Assembly (NCBI RefSeq): GCF_900110205.1 | Contig: NZ_FOCV01000005.1 | Location: 124,001-188,000, forward strand | Length of the DNA stretch: 64,000 bases | Direction: 5' to 3' | DNA from: Rhizobium tibeticum | GTDB taxonomy: Bacteria > Pseudomonadota > Alphaproteobacteria > Rhizobiales > Rhizobiaceae | Shown here: piece by piece, positions 18,801 to 27,187 of the stretch | Layout: each line of letters begins with the position of its first letter | Position numbering within the stretch: the stretch's first letter is position 1 | Notes under the pieces: model-generated | The model's database searches: none | What the model was told of the DNA's origin: nothing | The model's input: only the letters and a program-made list of their open reading frames with translations | Translations under genes and position numbers: made by a program

Positions 18801-19112
18801 CTATTCCTCGGGCTCCGCCGTCAACATCAGCGGAAACCCGGCCTCCTTGGCATAGTCCATCGCCTCCTTGACCTTGGTCTCGGCGATATCCTTCGTGCAG
18901 ACCACGACGACGCTCGACCCCAGCTTGTGCGCCGTCATCATCACCCGGTAGCCGACCTCCTCGCTCATGCGGAACACAGCCTTGAGGATCATCACCACGA
19001 ATTCGCGCGGCGTATAGTCGTCGTTGAAGAGAATGACCTTGTAGAGCTTCGGCCGATCCAGCTTCGGTTTCGACTTTGTCTTCGGTTTAAGGGCAATGCC
19101 GTTGTCACTCAT
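18801..19112 (-). CDS. clpS2: ATP-dependent Clp protease adaptor ClpS (ClpS2-type paralog)
   Basis: The 103-residue adaptor delivers N-degron substrates to ClpAP. The ClpS core is intact: LYKVILFNDDYTPREFV, with the Asn-Asp-Asp of the substrate pocket, VMMTAHKLGSSVV and the family's C-terminal ETKVKEAMDYAKEAG. The N-terminal extension (ALKPKTKSKPKLDRPK) and the C-terminal TAEPEE match the second ClpS found in Rhizobiales. I start at the ATG at 19112, which gives the standard MSDN start; the open frame to 19157 adds an atypical 15 residues. No clpA is adjacent. Confidence 0.93.
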   Translation of the reverse strand: MSDNGIALKPKTKSKPKLDRPKLYKVILFNDDYTPREFVVMILKAVFRMSEEVGYRVMMTAHKLGSSVVVVCTKDIAETKVKEAMDYAKEAGFPLMLTAEPEE

Positions 19113-19225
19113 CGGAAACCCACCCGTTGATGACATGGAGAGGCGAGAACAGTCCATCGATATCTATATTGCGCTGCAAAGGCGGGCGTTCAACCCCTCC
19201 GAATGCAAGAGACTTGCGCGAAAAG

Positions 19226-19255
19226 CTTGACCGCAAGGCGCGTTTTATCCCATAG
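19226..19255 (+). promoter_or_regulatory. Candidate sigma70 promoter for ychF
   Basis: A perfect rhizobial -35 CTTGAC (19226-19231) and CCATAG (19250-19255) are separated by 18 bases, ending 38 bases before the ychF start. Confidence 0.4.
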
Positions 19256-19293
19256 CCAGCACCAACGAATTCAAGAACAGCAGGTTTCAGGCC

Positions 19294-20397
19294 ATGGGCT
19301 TCAAATGCGGTATCGTCGGTTTGCCGAATGTCGGCAAATCGACCCTCTTCAACGCGCTGACCAAGACGGCGCAGGCGCAGGCGGCGAACTATCCCTTCTG
19401 CACGATCGAGCCGAACACCGGCGAAGTCGCGGTGCCGGATCCGCGCATGCAGAAGCTCGCAGCGATTGCCGGCTCCAAGGAAATCATCCCGACCCGCATC
19501 TCCTTCGTCGACATCGCCGGCCTCGTGCGCGGCGCATCGAAGGGTGAAGGCCTCGGCAACAAGTTCCTCGCCAACATCCGCGAAGTCGATGCCGTCGTGC
19601 ATGTGCTGCGCTGCTTCGAGGACGACGACATCACCCACGTCGAGGGCCGCATCCACCCGGTCGGCGATGCCGACACGATCGAGACCGAGCTGATGCTCGC
19701 CGACCTCGAAAGCCTTGAGCGCCGCGTCGAGCAGACGCGCAAGCGCGCCGCCAGCAAAGACAAGGAATCGCTGGCGCAGCTGCCTGTCATGGAAGCCGTG
19801 ATCAAGCTCTTGAACGAGGGCAAGCCTGCACGCCTGCTTCTCAAGACGCTGGCGCCCGAGGAGATCGAGATCCTCAAGGGCCTCAACCTTTTGACTTCGC
19901 ATCCGGTGCTCTACGTCTGCAACGTCGCCGAAGCCGATGCCTCGACCGGCAACGAGCACACCAAGGCCGTGGCCGCCATGGCGATGGAACAGGGCGCCGA
20001 ATGCGTCGTCATCTCGGCTGCGATCGAATCCGAAGTGGCACAACTGCCGGAAGAAGAAGCCGTGGAGTTCCTGTCGGCGCTCGGCCTTGAGGAAGCCGGT
20101 CTTGATCGGTTGATCCGCGCCGGCTACCACCTGCTCGACCTGATCACCTATTTCACCGTAGGCCCCAAGGAAACCCGCGCCTGGACGATCGTGCGCGGCA
20201 CCAAGGCGCCTGCAGCCGCCGGCGTGATCCACACCGATTTTGAACGCGGCTTCATCCGCGCCTTCACGATCGCCTATGACGACTACATCAACTTCAAGGG
20301 TGAAGTCGGCGCCAAGGAAGCAGGCAAAGGCCGGGACGAAGGCAAGGAATATGTCGTCCAGGACGGCGACGTGATCCACTTCCGCTTCAATACCTGA
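19294..20397 (+). CDS. ychF: Redox-regulated ATPase/GTPase YchF (Obg family)
   Basis: The 367-residue protein is a ribosome-associated P-loop NTPase that prefers ATP. Residues 8-16 give the P-loop GLPNVGKST, followed by the switch region and [20 protein letters not shown]; a coiled coil follows near 130-165. The C-terminal TGS domain begins near residue 280 ([16 protein letters not shown]) and ends in [11 protein letters not shown], as expected. Length and motifs match E. coli YchF. A terminator follows. Confidence 0.96.
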   Translation: MGFKCGIVGLPNVGKSTLFNALTKTAQAQAANYPFCTIEPNTGEVAVPDPRMQKLAAIAGSKEIIPTRISFVDIAGLVRGASKGEGLGNKFLANIREVDAVVHVLRCFEDDDITHVEGRIHPVGDADTIETELMLADLESLERRVEQTRKRAASKDKESLAQLPVMEAVIKLLNEGKPARLLLKTLAPEEIEILKGLNLLTSHPVLYVCNVAEADASTGNEHTKAVAAMAMEQGAECVVISAAIESEVAQLPEEEAVEFLSALGLEEAGLDRLIRAGYHLLDLITYFTVGPKETRAWTIVRGTKAPAAAGVIHTDFERGFIRAFTIAYDDYINFKGEVGAKEAGKGRDEGKEYVVQDGDVIHFRFNT

Positions 20398-20408
20398 CGC
20401 GAACGGAG

Positions 20409-20438
20409 AAACTGCCGCCTATGCCGGTGGCAGTTTTT
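20409..20438 (+). terminator. Intrinsic terminator after ychF
   Basis: AAACTGCC (20409-20416) pairs with GGCAGTTT (20429-20436), and the stem runs into a T tract. The loop contains the last codon region of the convergent membrane protein gene, so the hairpin lies across its 3' end. Confidence 0.6.
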
Positions 20439-21498
20439 CCTGCATGGCAGCCGGCAGCGTCCTGATGACGAGCCGCCGGAGCGGCATCCATCCAGTGCCG
20501 ATGACGAGCACGATCGCGCCGACGGTCAGAAGCGTGATGTAGATGTAGGTATCGACACGCGCGTCCCCCTGGCGGAAGATGCCGTAGAGCGCAAAGCCCA
20601 GCGACAGCAGTCCTGACGTCACGAATGCGCGCCGGTCGATGACGAGGCCGATCAGCATGAGCGCGACGACCGTCGCAACCACCACGGGCGTACGAAACGA
20701 TACTGTCTGCAGCGCCGCAAGCGTACCGCCGCTCAGACCGGCAAGCGAAATGACGCTGTAGAGCAAAGCCGGTGCTGCGCCGAGATGGAGCCAGAAGGCA
20801 ATATCGGAATTGACTGTACGACGAAGCGGGTCGCGCAGATCGAATTTCATGGCCAGTGCGAAAAGACCGACCGCGCATATGATTGCGATGATCGACAAGA
20901 TGACGGGATGATTGACCTCGAAGAGGGGATCGCCGCTGAGCCAGCCAAGCGTGCGCAAAACCAGCTGCAGAACGACCACCGCGGCCCCTATGATCGTCAG
21001 CGCAAGGGCGAGCGGGATGCGATACAGCAGATAGAAGAGACCGAACACAACCGGAAAGGCGAGCGTGTACTGCAGCGCCACGTTGCCGCCTATGGCAATG
21101 ACGGCAGGGGAGCCTTCCAGCCAGCGCGCAGCCACCACTGCGGTCCAGAGCGCAAGCGTGACGGTCAAGACGACAGCAGGCAATGCCAGCCTCTGGCGTC
21201 GAACAAGGATCTCCGCAAGAACGACGATTGCCGGCAACACCGCGAAGACCGAAGCGATGCCCCACAGCCCTGCCAGCGCCACGACGATGCCGATCGTAAT
21301 CAGCACATCGTGAAAGCCGCGCACGAAACTCGGCGTCTCGGTGTCTGAGAACGCTGTCGGCTGCGCTTCCTGCTCCACCGGCTGGCCATCCGCCTTGACG
21401 CCGCGCTCGATCAGAAACGGCAGAAGCCGCTCAGCAGCCTGGACCGGAATGATACCCTCACGTGTGGCTTCATCGAGGATCAATTTCAATTCGGGCAT
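20419..21498 (-). CDS. Polytopic membrane protein of unknown function
   Basis: A 359-residue protein with a cytoplasmic N-terminus (about 1-65, containing ILDEATREGIIPVQAAERLLPFL) followed by about nine to ten membrane spans and a short basic C-terminus. The N-terminal helix pair resembles that of DUF2157 membrane proteins, but I cannot confirm the family. The ATG at 21498 is preferred; an in-frame TTG lies 6 bases upstream. It is divergent from the MaoC pair. Confidence 0.7.
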   Translation of the reverse strand: MPELKLILDEATREGIIPVQAAERLLPFLIERGVKADGQPVEQEAQPTAFSDTETPSFVRGFHDVLITIGIVVALAGLWGIASVFAVLPAIVVLAEILVRRQRLALPAVVLTVTLALWTAVVAARWLEGSPAVIAIGGNVALQYTLAFPVVFGLFYLLYRIPLALALTIIGAAVVVLQLVLRTLGWLSGDPLFEVNHPVILSIIAIICAVGLFALAMKFDLRDPLRRTVNSDIAFWLHLGAAPALLYSVISLAGLSGGTLAALQTVSFRTPVVVATVVALMLIGLVIDRRAFVTSGLLSLGFALYGIFRQGDARVDTYIYITLLTVGAIVLVIGTGWMPLRRLVIRTLPAAMQEKLPPA

Positions 21499-21579
21499 GT
21501 TCAAAATCTCGCGGGGTTCGTTGAGTCGCGTCGAATGCTATTGTAGTCGTTTTGAAACTCCAAAGCGGGGAAGAGAAAT

Positions 21580-22050
21580 TTGTCCGATCAGAAACTTGCC
21601 TTCGAAGATTTCCAGCCGGGGCGACGTTTTGCACTCGGCCCGAGGCCGGTAACGGCAGCGGAGATCATCGCGTTCGCCCGCGAGTTTGACCCGCAGCCGA
21701 TGCATCTCGACGAGGCGGCCGGCCGCGCCAGCATCCTCGGTGGATTGGCAGCATCCGGCTGGCATACGTCCGCACTGTTCATGCGCATGATGGCGGAGAG
21801 CTTCCTCATCAACTCGTTCTCTCAAGGCGCGCCCGGCGTCGATTTCATGGAATGGCGAAAGCCTGTTCTTGCCGGAGACACGCTTTCGGGCCATTCGACA
21901 GTCATGGAGACCCGTGCGCTGCGCTCCAGGCCCGGCATCGGCATGGTGAAGTTCCGCCATGAGGTTGAGAACCAGAATGGCAAACTCGTCTGCTTGGCCG
22001 AGAATTCGATCATGTTTATCCTGCGTGAAGCGCTGGAGAAGACCGCATGA
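21580..22050 (+). CDS. MaoC-like hot-dog dehydratase (first of a pair)
   Basis: A 156-residue MaoC/hot-dog protein. The hydratase-2 signature is visible as FAREFDPQPMHLDEAAGRAS, with the Asp and His used for hydration of enoyl-CoA, then GGLAASGWHT. The start is TTG, preceded by GGGGAAG. The stop overlaps the start of the next gene by four bases, and the two proteins share the same motifs, so they are likely co-translated and could form a heteromer. The acyl substrate is unknown. Confidence 0.88.
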   Translation: MSDQKLAFEDFQPGRRFALGPRPVTAAEIIAFAREFDPQPMHLDEAAGRASILGGLAASGWHTSALFMRMMAESFLINSFSQGAPGVDFMEWRKPVLAGDTLSGHSTVMETRALRSRPGIGMVKFRHEVENQNGKLVCLAENSIMFILREALEKTA

Positions 22051-22514
22051 TCATGGCAGAACGCTACGCCAGCGGCGAGAAGACCGAAATCGGCAGTTAT
22101 GTATTCACGGCCGAACGGATCGTTCACTTTGCCGAGCGCTTCGACCCTCAACTGTTCCACCTGGACGCGGAAGCCGCAAAGGCGACGCTCTTCGGCGGTC
22201 TCTGCGCTTCGGGATGGCACACTTGCGCGGCATGGATGACGACCTTCGTCGCCTACTGGAGCGCAGAATGCGCTCGACTGGCCAGCGAGGGCATCAAGCC
22301 GCCCAAGCTTGGACCCTCCCCCGGCTTTCAGAAGCTTCAGTGGCTGCGGCCCGTCTTCGCCGGCGAGGAAGTGACTTATTCCGTCACGTTTCTTTCGAGC
22401 CGGCCCCTGGCGTCGCATCCGGGGCGTCGGTTGAACATGATCGTCTGCGAGGGCGCGATCGCTGACGGCACGCCGGTCATCCGGTTCGAAAGCACCGTCA
22501 TCGAATTCGAGTGA
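22047..22514 (+). CDS. MaoC-like hot-dog dehydratase (second of a pair)
   Basis: A 155-residue MaoC-family protein with FAERFDPQLFHLDAEAAKAT, retaining the Asp/His pair, and GGLCASGWHTCA. The ATG overlaps the upstream stop (ATGA); a second in-frame ATG at 22053 is also possible. It is clearly related to its neighbour, consistent with a tandem duplication kept as a pair. Confidence 0.88.
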   Translation: MIMAERYASGEKTEIGSYVFTAERIVHFAERFDPQLFHLDAEAAKATLFGGLCASGWHTCAAWMTTFVAYWSAECARLASEGIKPPKLGPSPGFQKLQWLRPVFAGEEVTYSVTFLSSRPLASHPGRRLNMIVCEGAIADGTPVIRFESTVIEFE

Positions 22515-22523
22515 TTGCGGGCC

Positions 22524-23066
22524 TCAGTGGCCTGAGAATTCCACCAGGGTTCGAACGTCGACGCCGAGATCCTCCAGCTTCCTGCGGCCGCCGAGATCCG
22601 GCAGGTCGATGACGAAGCAGGCTGAAACGACCTGCGCCCCCATTTGCCGCAACAGCTGTGTGGCGGCCACCGCCGTTCCTCCAGTGGCGATCAGATCATC
22701 GACGAGGATGACCTTCTCGCCTGGCTGCACCGCATCCAGGTGCATCTCCATTTCGTCGACACCATATTCCAGGCTATAAGCGACACGCACGGTATCGCGT
22801 GGCAGCTTGCCTTTCTTGCGGATCGGTACGAACCCCGCCGAAAGCTGATGCGCCACCGCACCGCCGAGAATGAAGCCCCGCGCTTCGGTTCCGGCAATCT
22901 TGTCGATCTTCAGGCCCGCATAGGGCTGCACCAGTTCATCGACGGCGCGGCGGAAGGCGCGCGGATTGCCGAGAAGCGTGGTGATGTCGCGGAAAATAAT
23001 GCCGGGCTTTGGGTAGTCCGGGATGGAGCGGATGCTGGCTGCAAGCTCCGAAATCGTATCACTCAT
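22524..23066 (-). CDS. apt: Adenine phosphoribosyltransferase
   Basis: It converts adenine and PRPP to AMP in purine salvage. The 180-residue length is standard. The type I phosphoribosyltransferase motif is [16 protein letters not shown] (about 120-135); the N-terminal [22 protein letters not shown] and [18 protein letters not shown] are diagnostic of Apt. It is convergent with the MaoC pair, 9 bp apart, and downstream of the bc1 operon, separated by a strong terminator. Confidence 0.97.
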   Translation of the reverse strand: MSDTISELAASIRSIPDYPKPGIIFRDITTLLGNPRAFRRAVDELVQPYAGLKIDKIAGTEARGFILGGAVAHQLSAGFVPIRKKGKLPRDTVRVAYSLEYGVDEMEMHLDAVQPGEKVILVDDLIATGGTAVAATQLLRQMGAQVVSACFVIDLPDLGGRRKLEDLGVDVRTLVEFSGH

Positions 23067-23130
23067 GGAGTATCCATATTCTGCAGGGCTTCATTCGGCG
23101 CACCCTATCAATTGCCACTGTCGGAACCAA

Positions 23131-23158
23131 CAAAAAAGGCGGCTCGAAGGCCGCCTTT
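23131..23158 (-). terminator. Intrinsic terminator of the cytochrome bc1 operon
   Basis: On the minus strand AAAGGCGGC and GCCGCCTTT form a 9-bp stem (23135-23143 with 23150-23158) followed by TTTTTTG, 22 bases past the cytochrome c1 stop. It separates the operon from apt. Confidence 0.85.
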
Positions 23159-23179
23159 CCCTAGACCTGGAGCAAGCTC

Positions 23180-24073
23180 TCAGTGTTCCTTGTTTGCATA
23201 GACCGAACGCTTGGTCAGATAGATCAGTCCCGTGAAGATCACCAGGAAGACCATGACCATGAAGCCGGTGCGCTTGCGATCTTCGAGATGCGGCTCGGCG
23301 GCCCACATCAGGAAGGACGAGACGTCCTTGGCATACTGGTCGACCGTCGCCGGCGCACCGTCGTCATAGGTCACCTGGCCGTCGGACAGCGGCTTCGGCA
23401 TCGCCAGAGCAGCGGCACTGGCGAAGTAGGGGTTATAGTGCGTCCCCTCCGCCACCTGAACGCCGGCCGGCGGCTGCTGGTCGTAGCCGGTCAGCAGCGA
23501 GTAGATGTAGTCGGGGCCACCTTCCTGATAACCGCCGACGAACGGGATCATGTCGATCAGAAATTGCGGGAAACCACGTTCGATGCCGCGCGCCTTGGCA
23601 ATCAGCGAGAAATCCGGGGGCGCCGCGCCATTGTTGGCGGCTGCCGCCGCTTCGTGGTTCGGGAACGGCGACGGGAAGTAATCCGACGGAATGGCCTTGC
23701 GGGTGAACATGTCACCGCTGGCGTTTGGACCGTCCTGAACCTCGTAGTTGGCGGCAAAGGCCTTCACCTGAGCGTCCGAGTAGCCAAGATCGCCAAGCGT
23801 TCGGAAGGGCACAAGGCTCATCGAATGACAGGCCGCGCAGACTTCCGTGTAGACCTTGAGACCGCGCTGCAACTGGCCCTTGTCGTAGTGGCCGATAGGG
23901 CCGGCAAAAGTCCAGTGTTCATGCTTGGGATGAAGCAGCGGATAGTGCGGCGTCTCGCCTTCGGCATGATGGGCCGGCGCGGCGCCGTTCGAGGCGGCTT
24001 CCTGGGCGAATGCTGCGCCGCTCAAACAGGCGACGACAGCAAGCGACAGGAGGCTTGTAGCAAGCTTTTTCAT
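23180..24073 (-). CDS. petC: Ubiquinol-cytochrome c reductase, cytochrome c1 subunit
   Basis: The 297-residue protein carries electrons from the Rieske centre to cytochrome c at the periplasmic face. A signal peptide (LLSLAVVACLSGAAFA) precedes the heme c site CAACH (Cys79, Cys82, His83). The axial Met region, PPDFSLIAKARG, and the C-terminal anchor FMVMVFLVIFTGLIYL with basic residues after it are all present. The start at 24073 is set by GGAAGAGAAAC upstream. It is the last gene of the fbcFBC operon, encoded separately from cytochrome b (not a fused petBC). Confidence 0.96.
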   Translation of the reverse strand: MKKLATSLLSLAVVACLSGAAFAQEAASNGAAPAHHAEGETPHYPLLHPKHEHWTFAGPIGHYDKGQLQRGLKVYTEVCAACHSMSLVPFRTLGDLGYSDAQVKAFAANYEVQDGPNASGDMFTRKAIPSDYFPSPFPNHEAAAAANNGAAPPDFSLIAKARGIERGFPQFLIDMIPFVGGYQEGGPDYIYSLLTGYDQQPPAGVQVAEGTHYNPYFASAAALAMPKPLSDGQVTYDDGAPATVDQYAKDVSSFLMWAAEPHLEDRKRTGFMVMVFLVIFTGLIYLTKRSVYANKEH

Positions 24074-24099
24074 GTTTCTCTTCCCTTCCTGTCGCACGC

Positions 24100-25377
24100 T
24101 CAGGCCTTGACCGGCTCAGCGGCGGCCGCCTTGTTGCGCTTTTCCAGAACCGCTTCCGTAATTGAGTTTGGCAAGCGGCGCGGCGTCTCGACGAGGCCGA
24201 GAACCGGCATGGCGACCAGGAAGAAGGCGAAGTATAGCAGCGTGCAGATCTGCGAGATGGTGGTGAACAGGCCCTCGGCAGGCTGGGAGCCGAGCCAACC
24301 GAGAACGATGGCATTGGCGACGAACAGCCAGTAGAACACCCTGTACCACGGGCGATAGACAGCCGAGCGCACCTTCGACGTATCGAGCCAGGGCAGGAAG
24401 AACAGCACGATGATGGCGCCGAACATGACCAGAACGCCGGCGAGCTTGGAGTCGATCGGTCCGATGTTGAAGGTGATCGAGCGCAGCATCGCGTAGAACG
24501 GCAGGAAGTACCATTCCGGAACGATGTGTGCAGGCGTCTTCAACGGATCAGCCGGAATGTAGTTGTCCGGGTGGCCAAGGAAGTTCGGCATGTAGAAGAC
24601 GAAGTAGGCGTAGACCAGCAGGAAGATCGACACACCAAGCGCATCCTTGAGTGTCGCGTAAGGTGTGAAGCGAACGGTATCCGTCTTGGTCTTGACCTCG
24701 ACGCCGGTCGGATTCGTCTGGCCGACGACGTGCAGCGCCCAGATATGCAGGACGACGACGCCGGCAATAATGAAGGGCAGCAGGTAGTGCAGCGAGAAGA
24801 AGCGGTTCAGCGTCGGGTTCTCGACGGCGAAACCGCCGAGCAGGAACTGCTGGATCCACTCGCCGACCAGCGGAAATGCCGAGAAGAAGCCGGTGATAAC
24901 GGTCGCGCCCCAGAAGGACATCTGACCCCAGGGCAGAACGTAGCCCATGAAGCCGGTCGCCATCATCAGGAGGTAGATGAGGACGCCGAGGATCCAGAGG
25001 ATCTCACGCGGCGCCTTGTAGGAGCCGTAGTAGAGACCACGGGCGATGTGCAGGTAGACGGCAACGAAGAAGAAGGAGGCGCCGTTGGCGTGCATGTAGC
25101 GCAGCAGCCAGCCATGGTTGACGTCACGCATGATCTTCTCGACGGAGTTGAACGCAACCGTCGTTTCCGCGGCATAGTGCATGGCAAGCACGACGCCGGT
25201 TAAGATCTGCACGACGAGCATGACCGCAAGCATGGCGCCGAAGGTGTAGGCATAGTTCAGGTTCCGCGGAACCGGATATGCGACGAAACTGTCGTAGACC
25301 ATGCGCGGCAAAGGCAGGCGCGAATCGATCCACTTCTCTAGGCCGGTTGATGGCTCGTAGCTGGAATGGCCACTCAT
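24100..25377 (-). CDS. petB: Ubiquinol-cytochrome c reductase, cytochrome b subunit
   Basis: The 425-residue inner-membrane subunit holds hemes bL and bH and both quinone sites. The heme-ligand helices are visible ([50 protein letters not shown]), as is PEWY of the Qo site. The C-terminal third ends in an Ala/Lys-rich tail. GAGGGGGA lies upstream of the ATG. It follows the Rieske gene by 13 bp. Confidence 0.98.
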   Translation of the reverse strand: MSGHSSYEPSTGLEKWIDSRLPLPRMVYDSFVAYPVPRNLNYAYTFGAMLAVMLVVQILTGVVLAMHYAAETTVAFNSVEKIMRDVNHGWLLRYMHANGASFFFVAVYLHIARGLYYGSYKAPREILWILGVLIYLLMMATGFMGYVLPWGQMSFWGATVITGFFSAFPLVGEWIQQFLLGGFAVENPTLNRFFSLHYLLPFIIAGVVVLHIWALHVVGQTNPTGVEVKTKTDTVRFTPYATLKDALGVSIFLLVYAYFVFYMPNFLGHPDNYIPADPLKTPAHIVPEWYFLPFYAMLRSITFNIGPIDSKLAGVLVMFGAIIVLFFLPWLDTSKVRSAVYRPWYRVFYWLFVANAIVLGWLGSQPAEGLFTTISQICTLLYFAFFLVAMPVLGLVETPRRLPNSITEAVLEKRNKAAAAEPVKA

Positions 25378-25390
25378 AAATCAGTCCCCC

Positions 25391-25969
25391 TCAACCGATC
25401 TTGATTACTTTATCGGAAATGAACGAATAGGTCGGGATCGCCAGGTTCTGCGGCGCCGGACCTTTGCGGATGCGGCCGGCCGTATCGTAGACCGAGCCAT
25501 GGCAGGGACAGAACCAACCATTGTATTCGCCGGCCTGGCCGAGCGGGATGCAGCCGAGATGGGTGCACGAACCGATCATGACGATCCAGTTTTCCTTGTC
25601 CTTGCCGGCGGAACGGTCAACGCCGGTCGCCTGGGCGTCTGAAGGCAGGTTGGCGTTGCGCGCGACCGGATCCTTCAGATCGGACAGAGCAACCTCATCG
25701 GCAGCCTTCACTTCCTCAGGGGTACGGTTGCGGATGAAGATCGGCTTGCCGCGCCACTTGGCAGTCAGCGACATGCCGGGCTCGAGGCTGGAAACGTCGA
25801 CTTCGATGGAAGCCAGAGCCAGCGTGGAGGCATCCGGACGCATCTGATCGATAAACGGCCAAGCGACCGAAACGGCGCCGACAGCGCCCGCCATACCAGT
25901 GGTGAGATAAAGGAAATCACGGCGAGTGGGCTCGCCCGTGATCTCGCTTGTCGTTTCGTGTTCGCTCAC
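25391..25969 (-). CDS. petA: Ubiquinol-cytochrome c reductase, Rieske iron-sulfur subunit
   Basis: The 192-residue subunit has a twin-arginine signal-anchor (RRDFLYLTTGMAGAVGAV) and the two cluster-binding loops CTHLGCIPLG and CPCHGSVYD with the four ligands and disulfide cysteines. The start codon is GTG at 25969. It is the first gene of the operon; the 285-base gap upstream (25970-26254) must hold its promoter, but I see no convincing -35/-10 pair. Confidence 0.97.
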   Translation of the reverse strand: MSEHETTSEITGEPTRRDFLYLTTGMAGAVGAVSVAWPFIDQMRPDASTLALASIEVDVSSLEPGMSLTAKWRGKPIFIRNRTPEEVKAADEVALSDLKDPVARNANLPSDAQATGVDRSAGKDKENWIVMIGSCTHLGCIPLGQAGEYNGWFCPCHGSVYDTAGRIRKGPAPQNLAIPTYSFISDKVIKIG

Positions 25970-26254
25970 GGCTTAAACCATCCTCTACGCAATTTTTGCG
26001 GAACTCCGCCTTCCCCTCGCGGCGGCGAATCTGTCGCGACACAATTCGACCATAGATTCCCCACCAATCCGGCGCGTTCTAAGCTTGATCGCAAATTATG
26101 TCCAGCCTTGGCAAGGCCATGTGGGCACAATGTCGCGGGAATTTTCAGATGATTTTCGAAGGCAATCACATGCTTGCCACAGTTGTGCATTGCACCAATT
26201 CGAACCTCGTGCTAGGCGACCGCCACAAACATCTCCCTATCCCAGCGCCCGCCG

Positions 26255-27187
26255 ATGAAAGACACTTTATACTGCATAGGGAGTGTTCTCCTCTCGCTGT
26301 TACTGGCGCTGGTGTCCTTGCGCTATATCACACACGTCTGGCTTCTGGCCTTCGTCTATAGCTTTCAGATCCACTTTGCTCTGGTTGCGATCGCAGGCTG
26401 CCTGGTCCTTCTGCTCCTCAGGCGGCACTGGTATGCCTACGTGCTCCTTTCCGTCGCCGCGATACTGCTCGGACATGGCATGATCATGCTACGAGAGTTT
26501 GAGACACCCCCGGCACGGGCCGAGACGCCACCGCTTTTCAGGCTGATGTCCTTCAATATCGAGCACGAGAACGTCTCCAATGCAGCCCGCATTGCGGATT
26601 TCATCATCGCCTCGAATGCGGATGTCGTGAACATCCTGGAGGCCGCACCGCTTCGCCCGCACATCGCGCGCCTGTCTGGCACATATCCCTATCACATAGG
26701 CTGCGGTGCGGAGACCAACGAATGCGACACGCTTGTCCTCTCGAAGCGACCGTTTGTCGACAAGAAGGTCACCAGCCTGGGTGAGCTTTGGCGCAACCGG
26801 CTGACGCGCTCTGCCATCGACTTCGACGGAACCAAGGTCAATTTCCTGGCAGCCCACCTCGCCAAACCCTATTTCGATGACTTCCAGACAGACGAACTCG
26901 TCGATCTCAGGTCGGCGGCAGGTGCTATCGACGGCCCGCTCGTTCTTGCCGGAGACTTCAATTCCGCAATCGTCGACCCACACATCCAGCGTTTGATGCG
27001 CAGGGCCGGCTTTCACTCCGTCTTTCCGGAACCGGCGACCTGGCCGATCAGGGCGGGCCGCCTCGGCATCGGCATCGACCACGTCCTCGCCCGCCCTCCG
27101 CTGCGGCTAAAGTCGGTCGAGCGGATCGAAGACAATATGGGGTCAAACCACTTTGGCCTCATGGCCGAGTTTGCGGTCGACGGTTGA
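26255..27187 (+). CDS. Endonuclease/exonuclease/phosphatase (EEP) family membrane protein
   Basis: The 310-residue protein has about three N-terminal membrane segments (residues 1-80) and a C-terminal EEP domain (about 95-310): LMSFNIEHEN, AGDFNSAIVDP and SNHFGLMAEF are the catalytic blocks with Asn/Glu, Asp/Asn and His. The domain probably faces the periplasm. Relatives act as phosphodiesterases or DNases; the substrate is unknown. Its 3' end overlaps the convergent ABC exporter gene by 45 bases. Confidence 0.85.
   Translation: MKDTLYCIGSVLLSLLLALVSLRYITHVWLLAFVYSFQIHFALVAIAGCLVLLLLRRHWYAYVLLSVAAILLGHGMIMLREFETPPARAETPPLFRLMSFNIEHENVSNAARIADFIIASNADVVNILEAAPLRPHIARLSGTYPYHIGCGAETNECDTLVLSKRPFVDKKVTSLGELWRNRLTRSAIDFDGTKVNFLAAHLAKPYFDDFQTDELVDLRSAAGAIDGPLVLAGDFNSAIVDPHIQRLMRRAGFHSVFPEPATWPIRAGRLGIGIDHVLARPPLRLKSVERIEDNMGSNHFGLMAEFAVDG

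Noticed and set aside
22548..22560. GGTTCGAACG as a possible tRNA T-arm
   Set aside because: It lies inside apt and no acceptor or anticodon arms surround it; no tRNA was found anywhere in the window.
26185..26195. 11-base palindrome in the gap before the EEP-protein gene
   Set aside because: GTGCA-T-TGCAC is perfect but short and lacks a promoter around it; could arise by chance.
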